Positions 6,177 to 16,027 of a DNA stretch of 16,945 nucleotides are shown piece after piece; position 1 is the first letter of the stretch; every line of letters begins with the position of its first letter. The translations under genes were made by a program, and so were the position numbers. This stretch comes from Sphingomonadales bacterium (GTDB lineage Bacteria; Pseudomonadota; Alphaproteobacteria; Sphingomonadales; Sphingomonadaceae), in contig JAGWVC010000087.1 in NCBI GenBank assembly GCA_018971065.1, forward strand, positions 1-16,945, in the 5' to 3' direction. Under the pieces are notes generated by a model. That model made no database searches and had not been told where the DNA came from. It worked only from the letters and a program-made list of their open reading frames with translations.

Positions 6177-6899
6177 TCAGGGGCGCTTCGCCGCCTGCTT
6201 TTCGGGCGCGATGGTGATGCGCACGGTCTCGCCCGAATTGCCGGGGAAGCCGGTGAACATCGCTTCCACCAGGTTGGGCACCAGATAGGGCAGGCGGTTG
6301 GACGTGGACGCGGCCTCGGCCTTGCCCTCGAACAGGCGCCTTGTGCCGTTCGGACCGTCCTTCGCGTCGATCTTCAGCGAGACGCCGCTGGTGTAGACGG
6401 TGTAGCTTTCGACGCCGTTGTCGAACCACGGATCGTACCAGCCGAAGCCCCAGCCACCACGCGGATAGAAGCCCCGGCCATAGCCCGGGCCATAGAAGCC
6501 CCGCCCCCAATAACCGCCCGGATGCCAGCCATACCACGGCCCCCAGAACGGATCGCGGGCGAAGGCCGATTCGCGGATGTGCTCACGCCCCTTGTCGACG
6601 CCATAATCGAAGCGGACGAGCAGCGAGGCGGCGGCGGGGCCGGATGCCTCGCTATAGCCGGCCTTGAGCAGTTGCGCGGCCACAAGGCGCGAATACTGGC
6701 CGAATTCGAGGCTGCCGTTCAGCGCCGGGTCTTCCGGCACGATCGCGAAGCTCTGGCCCGCCGGCGGTGGCAGTTGCGACTGGAAGCGGGTGACCTTGGC
6801 GTCGAAATTCTCGGCGCAGGCGGCCAGCGAAGCGAACAGGAACGGAAGCAGCAGCAGGCGCAGCCACTGCGCAAACCTGCCGGCGGGATTCGTGGTCAT
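6177..6899 (-). CDS. DUF4136-family lipoprotein with aromatic/Gly-rich insert
   Basis: This gene encodes a 240-residue envelope lipoprotein of unknown function. A basic start, the hydrophobic core LRLLLLPFLFASL and the lipobox LAAC (lipidated C28) mark it for signal peptidase II. The body resembles DUF4136 proteins: a strand region starting VTRFQSQLPPPAGQSFAIVP, a helix GQYSRLVAAQLLKAGY, the phrase SLLVRFDYGV, and a C-terminal part with KIDAKDG and NLVEAMFTGFPG. Residues 117-162 form a striking insert rich in Gly, Trp, Tyr, Phe and Pro. ATG at 6899 is preceded by AAAGGG at a suitable distance. It appears monocistronic, with a terminator at 6119-6149. The family assignment is by recognition of pattern; the cellular role is unknown. 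Confidence 0.82.
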   Translation of the reverse strand: MTTNPAGRFAQWLRLLLLPFLFASLAACAENFDAKVTRFQSQLPPPAGQSFAIVPEDPALNGSLEFGQYSRLVAAQLLKAGYSEASGPAAASLLVRFDYGVDKGREHIRESAFARDPFWGPWYGWHPGGYWGRGFYGPGYGRGFYPRGGWGFGWYDPWFDNGVESYTVYTSGVSLKIDAKDGPNGTRRLFEGKAEAASTSNRLPYLVPNLVEAMFTGFPGNSGETVRITIAPEKQAAKRP

Positions 6900-7030
6900 T
6901 GTCTTGCCCTTTCACGAATCGATCCGGCGCCGTCCCCTGAGTGTCGGTCGATCTTGTCTGTAATTGCCCTAATTTCCGGGCCGTGAACAGGACTTGAATG
7001 ACGGGTGAACGCGGCGGTTCCCTTTCGGGT

Positions 7031-8044
7031 TCAGCCGCGCACCAGCCCCAGCGCGTCGTAGGCGGCGGCCAGCGTCGGCGCCGCCAGCGCGCGCGCCTTC
7101 GCCCCGCCCTCGCGCAGGATGGCGTCCAGCGCGGCGCGATCGCCCTTCAACTCGACGAAACGGGCGTTGATCGGCGCCAGCTTCTCGACCAGCAGTTCGC
7201 CGAGCGCGGGCTTGAACCGGCCGAAGCCCTGCCCGCCGAACTCGGACAGGATGGCCTCGACAGTCTGGCCCGACATCGCGGCATAGATGCCGACGAGGTT
7301 GGCGGCTTCGGGGCGACCATCAAGTCCGGCCTTTTCGGACGGCAGCGGCTCGGGGTCGGTCTTGGCCTTCTTCACCTTGTTCATCAGCGTATCGGCATCG
7401 TCGGTCAGGTTGATGCGGCTCATGTCGCTGGGGTCGGACTTCGACATTTTCGCCGACCCGTCGCGCAGGCTCATGATCCGGGCTGCCTCGGGCGGGATCA
7501 TCGGTTCGGGCAGGGTGAACAGCGGCGCGTTTTCGGCGCAGAAATCGTTGTTGAACTTCTGCGCGATGTCGCGCGCCAGCTCCAGATGCTGCTTCTGGTC
7601 GTCGCCCACCGGCACATGGGTGGCGTGGTACAGCAGCACGTCCGCCGCCTGCAGCACCGGATACGTGAACAGCGCCACCGACTGGCCCTCGCGGTTCTTG
7701 CCCGCCTTGTCCTTCCACTGCGTCATGCGGTTCAACCAGCCCATGCGGGCCGTGCCGTTGAGCAGCCATTGCATCTGCGCGTGCTCAGGAACCTGGGTCT
7801 GGTTGAACAGGATCGAACGCGCCGGATCGATCCCGCAGGCGATCAGCGCCGCCGCCATCTCGCGGGTGTTCGCGGCCAGTTCGGCGGGCACATGCGGCTG
7901 GCTGATGGCATGAAGATCGGCAAGGAAGTAGAGGCAAGAGCCGGCCGGATGCTCGTCCTGCATCCGCACCCAGTTGCGGATCGCGCCGAGATAGTTGCCG
8001 AGGTGGAGGTTGCCGGTCGGCTGGATGCCGGAAACGATGCGCAT
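7031..8044 (-). CDS. trpS: tryptophanyl-tRNA synthetase
   Basis: This gene encodes a 337-residue class I aminoacyl-tRNA synthetase that charges tRNA-Trp. The N-terminus [19 protein letters not shown] contains the HIGH-equivalent HLGN (14-17), and KMSKS lies at 199-203. Other TrpS landmarks include [11 protein letters not shown], the [17 protein letters not shown] stretch and [17 protein letters not shown]. Length matches bacterial TrpS. The ATG at 8044 was chosen because the family begins a few residues before the SGIQPTG motif; a longer in-frame reading to 8191 lies inside murJ. Only 11 bases separate it from the murJ stop, and its own ribosome site is weak, so it is probably the last gene of a secB-murJ-trpS transcript. 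I see no convincing terminator downstream. Confidence 0.96.
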   Translation of the reverse strand: MRIVSGIQPTGNLHLGNYLGAIRNWVRMQDEHPAGSCLYFLADLHAISQPHVPAELAANTREMAAALIACGIDPARSILFNQTQVPEHAQMQWLLNGTARMGWLNRMTQWKDKAGKNREGQSVALFTYPVLQAADVLLYHATHVPVGDDQKQHLELARDIAQKFNNDFCAENAPLFTLPEPMIPPEAARIMSLRDGSAKMSKSDPSDMSRINLTDDADTLMNKVKKAKTDPEPLPSEKAGLDGRPEAANLVGIYAAMSGQTVEAILSEFGGQGFGRFKPALGELLVEKLAPINARFVELKGDRAALDAILREGGAKARALAAPTLAAAYDALGLVRG

Positions 8045-8055
8045 GTCGGTTCTGC

Positions 8056-9627
8056 TCAGGTCCTGGCGCGTCTGCGCAAAAGAAGGGCGATGTCGGCACG
8101 CGAGAAAGCCCCGAGCGCCAGCGTGGCGAGGCCATAGACGAGCCCGCCGGCGCTGACCAGCACCGCCAGTGCCAGCCCCCGCACCGCCCACGTGCCGTGA
8201 ATATAAGGGGTTAGTTGCGATTGAGTCAGGCCCATCACCACGCCCATCAGCAGCGCCGCCAGCGCCAGGCGCGGGGCACGGCGCCGCAGCCGCGCATCGG
8301 CGGTGAAATGGCCGCGCGCAACCAGGGTGCGATAGAGCATCGCGACATTGACGGTGGACGCGATGGCGGTGGCCAGCGGCGGCCCCATATGCTGCAACGG
8401 CACGATCAGGACAAGGTTGCCGACCAGATTCACCAGCATCGACAGCATCGCATAACGCACCGGGGTGCGGGTATCGTGCCGGGCATAGTAACCCGGGGTC
8501 AGCACCTTGACGAGGATGTAGCTGGGCAGGCCGACGGAAAAGGCCGCCAGCGCCTGCGCGGTGAAATGCGTGTCCGCCGCCGTAAAGCGCCCATAACCGA
8601 ACAGCGCGGCGGCAATCGGCTCACCGCAGACGACCAGGCCGACGGTGGCCGGCAGGGTCAGCAGCAGCGCCAGTTCCATGCCCCGGTTCTGCGTGTCCAT
8701 CGCCGCTGTTTCGTCACCGCCGCCAAGCTGGCGCGAGATGGTGGGCAGCAGTACGGTACCGAGGCCGATGCCGATGAGACCCAGCGGCAACTGGTTCAGC
8801 CGGTCGGCCATGTAGATGTAGGTGACCGAGCCCGCCGCCAGCAGCTTGGCCGCCAGCATCGTCGAGATGACGAGGTTGATCTGCACCGCGCCGGCGCCGG
8901 CGGCGGCCGGCCAGATCAGCGACAGGAGTTGCCTGACATCGGCGTTCCACACCGGGCGGCGCGGCCGCAGACGCACGTTCAGCGCTCGGCAGGCCTGTGC
9001 CAGCCACAGCAGTTGCAGCGCGCCCGAGACGGTGACGCCGATCGCCTGGTTACGCGCGGTGATCAGCGGATCGTGGCTGTGGAACAGCAGCAGCGCCGCG
9101 ATCAGCGTCAGGTTCAGCAGGATCGGCGCGGCGGCGTTGACCCAGAACTTGTGCAGCGAATTGAGGATGCCGCCCAGCAGCGAGACCAGGCTGATCAGCA
9201 TCAGGTAGGGGATGGTGTAGCGCGACAGCGTGACCGCGAAGGCGAATTCCTGCGGCGTGATCTTGTGAAACCCGCCCGAAAGCGCCCAGGTCAGCGGCCA
9301 GGCGCAGGCTTCCAGCACCAGCGTCAGCACGATCAGCACCGGCAGCAGCACCGACAGCGCCTGTTCGGCGAAGCGGATACCGTCGGGCAGGCCATCGCCT
9401 TCGGGGTTCGCGACCTTGGCGTTGAACATCGGCACGAACGCGCTGGCGAACGCCCCTTCCGCGAACAGCGCGCGGAACATGTTGGGCAGGCGGAACGCGA
9501 TCAGGAACGCATCGGATGCGAACGAGGCGCCGATGAACCGCGCGAACAGCGAATCGCGCACCAGCCCCAGCACCCGGCTGGCGAGCGTGAGCCCGCCGAC
9601 CGTGCCGAGTGCCTTTGCGAGGTTCAT
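8056..9627 (-). CDS. murJ: lipid II flippase (MOP/MviN family)
   Basis: This gene encodes a 523-residue multi-pass inner-membrane protein, expected to have about 14 helices, that moves lipid II across the membrane for peptidoglycan synthesis. The N-terminal signature includes [19 protein letters not shown] and [21 protein letters not shown]18, R24, D39 and R52 fall at the same numbers as residues reported essential in E. coli MurJ. Later MviN features include the [17 protein letters not shown] segment and [23 protein letters not shown] at 9627 begins 4 bases after the secB stop; the nearest AAGG is distant, so translation is probably coupled to secB. The trpS gene follows after 11 bases. Confidence 0.96.
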   Translation of the reverse strand: MNLAKALGTVGGLTLASRVLGLVRDSLFARFIGASFASDAFLIAFRLPNMFRALFAEGAFASAFVPMFNAKVANPEGDGLPDGIRFAEQALSVLLPVLIVLTLVLEACAWPLTWALSGGFHKITPQEFAFAVTLSRYTIPYLMLISLVSLLGGILNSLHKFWVNAAAPILLNLTLIAALLLFHSHDPLITARNQAIGVTVSGALQLLWLAQACRALNVRLRPRRPVWNADVRQLLSLIWPAAAGAGAVQINLVISTMLAAKLLAAGSVTYIYMADRLNQLPLGLIGIGLGTVLLPTISRQLGGGDETAAMDTQNRGMELALLLTLPATVGLVVCGEPIAAALFGYGRFTAADTHFTAQALAAFSVGLPSYILVKVLTPGYYARHDTRTPVRYAMLSMLVNLVGNLVLIVPLQHMGPPLATAIASTVNVAMLYRTLVARGHFTADARLRRRAPRLALAALLMGVVMGLTQSQLTPYIHGTWAVRGLALAVLVSAGGLVYGLATLALGAFSRADIALLLRRRART

Positions 9628-9631
9628 GAAA

Positions 9632-10150
9632 TCACGCGTTGCCTTGCGGTTCGGCGGTGGCGGCTTCGGCCTGGGCCTGAAGCTGCTGCAGGTAGATGCC
9701 GTTGAAGTCGATCGGCTCCAGCATCAGCGGCGGGAAGCCGGCATCGCGCACGGCGTCGGCAATGACGCGGCGGGCGAAGGGGAACAGCAGGCGCGGCGCT
9801 TCGGCAAACATGAAGGCATGCATGTTCGCCTCGTCGAGGTTGCGCATCCCGACCAGGCCCGCATACGCCAGATCGACGAGGTACGACGTGCCCGAGGTGC
9901 CCTTGGCCGAGACCTGGATCTTCAGCTCGACCTCGTGCAGGTCGCCCTGGATCGGCCGGGCGCCGATGTTGAACTGGACGTCCAGTTCTGGCTGGTCCTG
10001 CCACTGGAAGCTTTCCGGGGCATTGGGGTTTTCGACCGAGAGATCCTTGACGTATTGCGAGACGACGCCGGCCATCGGCGAGGTATCCTCGCCATTGGGA
10101 GCGGGTGTGCCGAGATCGAGATTCGAGACGATGTTGCCTTCGTCGGCCAT
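9632..10150 (-). CDS. secB: protein-export chaperone SecB
   Basis: This gene encodes a 172-residue cytoplasmic chaperone that holds preproteins unfolded and passes them to SecA; it works as a tetramer. Recognisable SecB stretches are QYVKDLSVENPNAP, the strand region ELDVQFNIGARP, HEVELKIQVSA, YLVDLAYAGLV and the C-terminal block PRLLFPFARRVIADAVRDAGFPPLMLEPIDF. The family's typical length is 150-170. Two ATGs are in frame, at 10156 and 10150. GGAAAG lies 7 bases before the second but only one base before the first, so 10150 is preferred. It heads a secB-murJ-trpS group and diverges from the Tim44-domain gene, as is common in alphaproteobacteria. Confidence 0.96.
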   Translation of the reverse strand: MADEGNIVSNLDLGTPAPNGEDTSPMAGVVSQYVKDLSVENPNAPESFQWQDQPELDVQFNIGARPIQGDLHEVELKIQVSAKGTSGTSYLVDLAYAGLVGMRNLDEANMHAFMFAEAPRLLFPFARRVIADAVRDAGFPPLMLEPIDFNGIYLQQLQAQAEAATAEPQGNA

Positions 10151-10157
10151 GTTCATG

Positions 10158-10163
10158 CTTTCC
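10158..10163 (-). promoter_or_regulatory. Shine-Dalgarno sequence deciding the secB start
   Basis: The minus-strand sequence GGAAAG is 7 bases from the ATG at 10150 but only 1 base from the in-frame ATG at 10156. The spacing favours the shorter SecB, beginning MADEGNIV. Confidence 0.6.
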
Positions 10164-10330
10164 GGTTACTGGATTTGGCCGGGCGCCTAGCACCGCGCGG
10201 GGGCTTGGGCAACGCCGGACCGTCCCGCGACGATCGTTTCGGGATGGCGCCATGCGCCTGGCCGAACGCCGGAAACGTTTCGGCGCGGGGCACGCGGAAT
10301 CGCCTTATCCATGCGTTGTTCATTTGTCAT

Positions 10331-10356
10331 CGTTACCTAACTAGGGCATGGTAACG
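10331..10356. promoter_or_regulatory. inverted repeat (operator-like) in the secB / Tim44 divergent intergenic region
   Basis: CGTTACC (10331-10337) and GGTAACG (10350-10356) are perfect 7-base inverted arms 12 bases apart (19 bases centre to centre, about two helical turns). This spacing suits a dimeric DNA-binding regulator. The element sits in the 277-base gap between the divergent secB and Tim44-domain genes, which otherwise holds no gene. No promoter boxes could be assigned with confidence. Confidence 0.4.
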
Positions 10357-10427
10357 GACGCACTCATGCGGGTGCTTGCGCGATTCCGGGGAAGTTCAGC
10401 CCGGGCGCGCCGAAAGGAATATCGCTG

Positions 10428-11096
10428 GTGACTGTCGAAATTGTCATTCTGGCCATGATCGCGGCTTTCCTCGGGCTTCGGCTCTATTCGGTGCTTGGTC
10501 GCCGTGCCGAACACGACGAGCCGCTGCAGAGCCGGTTCGACACCGCTGCCTCGGGTGCCCCGCAGATCCCGGCCGCGCCGTTGCGCCTGCCCGAGCGCCC
10601 GGCCACGGTGACGGTGCGCGCGCGCGAGATTTCGCCTTATCCCCCTGCCGTCGAAAAGGGCCTGAAGGACATTGCCGCCGCCGATCGCCGCTTCGACCCG
10701 GCCGCGTTTCTGGACGGCGCCCGCAATGCCTACCGGATGATTCTGGAAGCGTTCTGGCGCGGCGACAAGGAACAGCTTGCACAACTGTGCGATGCCGAAG
10801 TCGCAAAGGCCTTCGGTGAGGCGATCGATGCCCGCATTGCCGCCGGGGAGAGCGTGGACAACCGGCTGGTGCGGATCGAGGAAGCGGCGATCACCGCCGC
10901 CGCGTATGAAGCGCCGATGGCGCGGGTGACGGTGCGGCTGGTGTCCGACGTGGCGGCGGTTACCCGCAATGCCGAAGGCCAGGTCATCGCCGGTTCGCTG
11001 AACGACGCCATCGAGGTGCGCGACGTCTGGACGTTCAGCCGCAACGTCGCCTCGCAAAGCCCCGACTGGCATCTCGAAGAAGCCGACGAAGGCTGA
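10428..11096 (+). CDS. Tim44-domain protein (TimA-like)
   Basis: This gene encodes a 222-residue protein with one N-terminal membrane segment (about 4-18), a low-complexity linker, and a C-terminal Tim44-like domain from about residue 80. That domain includes FDPAAFLDGARNAYRMILEAFWRGDKEQL and the later strands ending in VRDVWTFSRNV and PDWHLEEADEG. Mitochondrial Tim44 tethers Hsp70 to the import channel; the alphaproteobacterial relatives are membrane-bound and poorly understood. The GTG start at 10428 has AAAGGA 9 bases upstream. It diverges from secB and is followed by mltA and the Smr gene, a conserved alphaproteobacterial neighbourhood, so a role in envelope protein handling is inferred. 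Confidence 0.88.
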   Translation: MTVEIVILAMIAAFLGLRLYSVLGRRAEHDEPLQSRFDTAASGAPQIPAAPLRLPERPATVTVRAREISPYPPAVEKGLKDIAAADRRFDPAAFLDGARNAYRMILEAFWRGDKEQLAQLCDAEVAKAFGEAIDARIAAGESVDNRLVRIEEAAITAAAYEAPMARVTVRLVSDVAAVTRNAEGQVIAGSLNDAIEVRDVWTFSRNVASQSPDWHLEEADEG

Positions 11097-11151
11097 TCCG
11101 GCCATGCCGGCAGGGGAAACGGCCGGCTTCGGCTTGGGGAATCACGCCATC

Positions 11152-12372
11152 GTGACCGACACGGCCCGGCGCATCATCGCGCTGGCCGGGCTTGCCTTGC
11201 TGGCCGCCTGCGGGCGCATCATTCCCGAAGCCCAGCCGCCCGGCGCGCTGCCGCCGCCGGTTGTCGCGCCTTCGCCGGCGCCATCCGTGCCGCCACCCCC
11301 GCCAAACGCGGTGGCGCTGGGCGTGCGGGCCGGCCCCGATGTGCTGACGCTGGGACTGACCCCGGCCACCGCCGCGCCAGCGCTGCTGTCGTTCCGCGAA
11401 TCCTGCCCGCGCCTGACGGTGCGGCCGGACAATTCGCAACTGACCCAGCCCGCAGACTGGAAGCCCGCCTGCGAGGCGGCGGCGTCCTGGGCAACCGGTG
11501 ACGCCGCGCGGTTCTTCACCGAGAATTTCGAGACCGCCGTGGTCGGCAACGGGCAGGCGTTCGTTACCGGCTATTACGAACCGGAAATCGCCGGAAGCCG
11601 CCTGCCGCAGCCGGGCTTTGCCGTGCCGGTCTATGGCGTCCCCACCGACCTTGTCCATGCCCGGCCCGGCGATGCGCCGGTAAAGCCTAACGGCCAGACG
11701 CCGTTCGGACGCTATGACGAGACCGGGCAGTTCGTGCCCTATTACGATCGCGCCCAGATCAACGGCGGTATTCTGGCCGGGCGCGGGCTGGAAATTGCCT
11801 GGGCCGCCGATCCGGTGGAGTTCTTCTTCCTGCAGGTGCAGGGCTCGGGCCGCTTGCGCGCACCCGACGGCAGCGTGATGCGGATCGGCTATGCCGCCGA
11901 CAATGGCCAGAACTATACCGGCATCGGTATCGTCATGCGCGATCGTGGGTTGATCGGCACCGGGCCGGGGCAATATGCGGCATCGATGCAGGGGCTGATG
12001 CAGTACCTGCGCGATCACCCCGATGACGGCCGCGCGCTGATGAACGAGAACAAGTCGTGGGTGTTCTTCCGCGAACTGACCGGGGATGGTCCGGTGGGCG
12101 CGCTGGGCGTGCCGGTGCGCGCGCACGTCTCGCTGGCCACCGATCCGTTGTTCGTGCCGCTGGGTGCGCCGGTGTTCCTGAACCTGGACCGCACCGTGGC
12201 CAACGGGCTGTGGGTGGCGCAGGATACCGGCGGCGCGATCAAGGGCGCCAACCGCTTCGATTCGTTCTGGGGCGCGGGAGCGGATGCGCGCATGACCGCC
12301 GGCGGGATGAGCGGGCGCGGTCAGGCGCTGCTGTTGCTGCCGAAGGGCGCGCTGGCCCGGCTGGGCCGTTGA
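11152..12372 (+). CDS. mltA: membrane-bound lytic murein transglycosylase A
   Basis: This gene encodes a 406-residue lipoprotein that cleaves peptidoglycan glycan strands to 1,6-anhydromuropeptides. From the GTG at 11152 it begins with a textbook lipoprotein signal, TDTARRIIALAGLALLAAC, with lipidated Cys 20. A Pro-rich spacer follows, then the MltA domain (FVTGYYEPEIAGSR, GRYDETGQFVPYYDRAQI, VEFFFLQVQGSGRL) and the C-terminal 3D domain (WVAQDTGGAIKGANRFDSFWG). The Asp in NRFD, residue 370 here, corresponds to catalytic D308 of E. coli MltA. An in-frame ATG at 11104 would add 16 residues before the signal. Both starts have a possible ribosome site 11 bases away (GAAGG for 11104, GGGGA at 11136-11140 for 11152); the cleaner signal peptide decides for 11152. 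Confidence 0.93.
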   Translation: MTDTARRIIALAGLALLAACGRIIPEAQPPGALPPPVVAPSPAPSVPPPPPNAVALGVRAGPDVLTLGLTPATAAPALLSFRESCPRLTVRPDNSQLTQPADWKPACEAAASWATGDAARFFTENFETAVVGNGQAFVTGYYEPEIAGSRLPQPGFAVPVYGVPTDLVHARPGDAPVKPNGQTPFGRYDETGQFVPYYDRAQINGGILAGRGLEIAWAADPVEFFFLQVQGSGRLRAPDGSVMRIGYAADNGQNYTGIGIVMRDRGLIGTGPGQYAASMQGLMQYLRDHPDDGRALMNENKSWVFFRELTGDGPVGALGVPVRAHVSLATDPLFVPLGAPVFLNLDRTVANGLWVAQDTGGAIKGANRFDSFWGAGADARMTAGGMSGRGQALLLLPKGALARLGR

Positions 12373-12375
12373 GCG

Positions 12376-12948
12376 GTGGCGGCGCGGGGTCGCGGGCTAA
12401 GCCCCGATGAGGCCGAACTGTGGGAGCGCGTGGCCCGCACCGTGCGTCCGCTGGAGCCGCGCCGCGCCATCTTGCGCAAGGTTGCCGATCCTGTCGCGGT
12501 AGCAGCCCCGCCGCCGTTGCCGCTCAAGCGCGTGAAGGGCCGCGTGCCTCCAGCGCCGCCCGCACCGCCACCGCCGCCTGCAGCGCCACGCCCGCTGGAT
12601 CGCCACGGACTCGATTCGACCTGGGACCGACGGCTGGCCAAGGGCGTGCTGGAACCTGATTTCACGCTGGACCTGCACGGTGCCTCGCTGGACGCCGCGC
12701 ACGCGCGGCTGGATCATGGCCTGACGCTGGCGGTCGCCCAGGGCGCGCGGGTGGTGCTGCTGGTTACCGGCCGTGCCCGGCCGCACGATCCGGCGGACCG
12801 GGCCAGCCGGCGCGGGGCGATCCGGGCCAAGTTCCTCGACTGGGTTGAGGCGGGGCCTCATGCTTCGCGGATTGCCGCGATCCGGCCGGCGCACCCCCGG
12901 CATGGTGGCGGCGGCGCGGTCTATATCGTGCTGCGCAAGGGGCGATAA
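12376..12948 (+). CDS. Smr-domain protein (putative endonuclease)
   Basis: This gene encodes a 190-residue protein with an N-terminal helical part (LSPDEAELWERVARTVRPL), a Pro/Ala-rich linker (about 44-74) and a C-terminal Smr domain. The domain carries FTLDLHGASLDAAHARL with the LDLHG motif (98-102), VVLLVTGRAR (126-135) and the closing HPRHGGGGAVYIVLRK (173-188). Smr domains nick or cleave nucleic acids in MutS2 and in SmrA/SmrB; the target of stand-alone alphaproteobacterial forms is not settled. The usual TGxG loop reads TGRA here. The GTG start at 12376 is 3 bases after the mltA stop, so translation is probably coupled. It is the last gene before the terminator at 12982. Confidence 0.88.
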   Translation: MAARGRGLSPDEAELWERVARTVRPLEPRRAILRKVADPVAVAAPPPLPLKRVKGRVPPAPPAPPPPPAAPRPLDRHGLDSTWDRRLAKGVLEPDFTLDLHGASLDAAHARLDHGLTLAVAQGARVVLLVTGRARPHDPADRASRRGAIRAKFLDWVEAGPHASRIAAIRPAHPRHGGGGAVYIVLRKGR

Positions 12949-12981
12949 GGCGCGCTCAAGGCGCGGAAAAGCGACAAACGA

Positions 12982-13012
12982 AAACCCCGGCAGGTTGGAC
13001 CTGCCGGGGTTT
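12982..13012. terminator. strong bidirectional rho-independent terminator between smr and ctaD
   Basis: AAACCCCGGCAGGT (12982-12995) pairs perfectly with ACCTGCCGGGGTTT (12999-13012), a 14-base-pair stem with the 3-base loop TGG. On the plus strand the exit is TTTCGCGTTTT; on the minus strand it is TTTTCGTTTG. It lies between the convergent Smr and ctaD stops and should end both transcripts. Confidence 0.9.
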
Positions 13013-13035
13013 CGCGTTTTCAGCCGAGGCCGGGA

Positions 13036-14721
<1,686 letters not shown>

Positions 14722-14748
14722 CGTTGCGGACCTTGTCTCTGGTTAGGC

Positions 14749-15789
14749 TCAGGCGGCCGGGGCGGGAGCAGCGGCGGCCGGAGCGGCAGCAGCGGCGGGA
14801 GCGGCCGCAGCCGGGGCTGCGGCGGCGCCGTCGATCTTGGCGCCGGAGTGAGTCATCACCCAGGCGTTGAAGTGCGGGCGATCGAGCGCTTCGACCACGA
14901 TCGGCATGTAGCCGTGGCGGGCGCCGCACAGTTCCGAGCACTGGCCGTAATAAACGCCGGGCTCCTTGATGAAGAGCACCTTCTCGTTGATGCGGCCGGG
15001 CACGGCGTCGAGCTTGAACCACAGCGACGGCACGGCGAACGAGTGGATCACGTCGGCACCGAACGTCTGCAGGCGGATCGGCTCACCGGCGGGGACGACC
15101 ATACGGAAGTCGGCGGCAAGCTGGGCCGGTTCGCCGTTGGCGATGGCCTTTTCATCGGGCAGCATGTTCGAGATGACCTCGAACCCGCCATTGTCGGGAT
15201 AGCCGTAGGTCCAGTACCACTGGTTGCCGGTGGCCTTGACCGTCAGCGCGTTGGCCGGGGCGGGCTTGTACTGCTTGGCGACGAGATCGAGCGAGTAAAT
15301 CGCGACAAACGCCAGGATCAGCACCGGAACGCCGGTCCACACCACTTCGAGCAGCGTGTTGTGGCTGGTCTTCGACGGGGTGGGGTTCATGCGGCGGTTG
15401 AAGCGCAGGACGACGACAACCAGCAGCAGCAGCACGAACAGGCTGACCGCGCCGATCAGCGGCAGCAGGATGCTGTCGTGAATCCAGCGGGCGTACTGGC
15501 CGTTCGGCGAATACTGGGTCTGGAAGCCGATGCCGCCGGGGACGGGCATGCCCTTGCCCAGCGTGGGCTTCATGGGCGTGTAGCCGCCGGGCGCGACGGC
15601 GAAATGATCGCCCGAAGCGGCAGGCGCGGCGGCATCAGCCTGAGCCGGAGCGGCCGCGACGGTGGCTGCCGAGGTGGCTGCGGCAGGCGCGGCCTGGGCG
15701 GCCGAGGCTGCCGCCACACCCGCGAGAACTCCGAACGCCAGGCCTTTCAGGCTGCGACTGGACGCACGGACAAAATCGCCGAATTTCAT
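14749..15789 (-). CDS. ctaC: cytochrome c oxidase subunit II
   Basis: This gene encodes the 346-residue subunit that accepts electrons from cytochrome c through the dinuclear CuA centre. A signal peptide (about 1-33, ending AAQA) is followed by an Ala/Pro-rich stretch, two membrane helices (about 107-128 and 148-168) and a periplasmic cupredoxin domain. The electron-entry motif GNQWYWTYGYPDN is at 188-200. CuA ligands are H249, C284, E286, C288, H292 and M295 (DVIHSF and CSELCGARHGYM). Residues 321-346 form an almost pure Ala/Pro tail beyond the conserved fold. The start is ATG at 15789 with AGGA close upstream; the open frame extends further to 16029, but that part lacks family similarity. 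It precedes ctaD on the same strand. Confidence 0.97.
   Translation of the reverse strand: MKFGDFVRASSRSLKGLAFGVLAGVAAASAAQAAPAAATSAATVAAAPAQADAAAPAASGDHFAVAPGGYTPMKPTLGKGMPVPGGIGFQTQYSPNGQYARWIHDSILLPLIGAVSLFVLLLLVVVVLRFNRRMNPTPSKTSHNTLLEVVWTGVPVLILAFVAIYSLDLVAKQYKPAPANALTVKATGNQWYWTYGYPDNGGFEVISNMLPDEKAIANGEPAQLAADFRMVVPAGEPIRLQTFGADVIHSFAVPSLWFKLDAVPGRINEKVLFIKEPGVYYGQCSELCGARHGYMPIVVEALDRPHFNAWVMTHSGAKIDGAAAAPAAAAPAAAAAPAAAAPAPAA
14752..14829 (-). repeat. low-complexity Ala/Pro-coding tract at the ctaC 3' end
   Basis: The last 26 codons of ctaC encode only Ala, Pro and one Gly, in irregular repeats of four or five Ala followed by Pro. At the DNA level this is a run of near-repeated GCGGC/GGCCGC units, prone to slippage. 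Confidence 0.7.
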
Positions 15790-15867
15790 CGTCTTCCTGC
15801 TTTCGCTTTGATTGCAAACCAGGATAATGCCTCCCGGTTCGCCCCCCTTTGATTCCTCAGGCGCAAA

Positions 15868-15905
15868 TGCCCCTTCGGCGGGCCTATACGCCCGCTTGCG
15901 GGGCA
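15868..15905. promoter_or_regulatory. long stem-loop in the ctaC / pyrE divergent intergenic region
   Basis: The outer arms TGCCCC (15868-15873) and GGGGCA (15900-15905) pair. A symmetric 4-by-4 internal loop (TTCG / TTGC) follows, then GCGGGC (15878-15883) pairs with GCCCGC (15890-15895) around the loop CTATAC. It begins 78 bases upstream of the ctaC ATG and may lie in that gene's leader, or act as an operator. No T tract follows on either strand, so a terminator is unlikely. The rest of the 238-base gap holds no gene. Confidence 0.4.
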
Positions 15906-16027
15906 CCTCAAGCGCCTCTAGGGAAAAATTGACACGACGCAATGACGCTTCGCCAGAGCGTTGGCGCCAGTTTCGTTCGGGCCTGACGCCCGAGCCGTGA
16001 AAAATATTGTGAGAAAGTGCCCATACC

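Noticed and set aside
7012..7036. Possible terminator at the trpS end
   Set aside because: Only a weak GCGGC/GCCGC pairing and a 3-base-pair CCC/GGG stem are present, with no T tract on the minus strand.
8215..9705. A 496-codon plus-strand frame antisense to murJ
   Set aside because: Shadow frame rich in Arg, Gln and His; murJ on the other strand has the conserved Arg and Asp residues in place.
15929..15934. TTGACA as a -35 box for pyrE
   Set aside because: The hexamer is perfect, but no acceptable -10 box lies 16-18 bases downstream, so a promoter cannot be supported.
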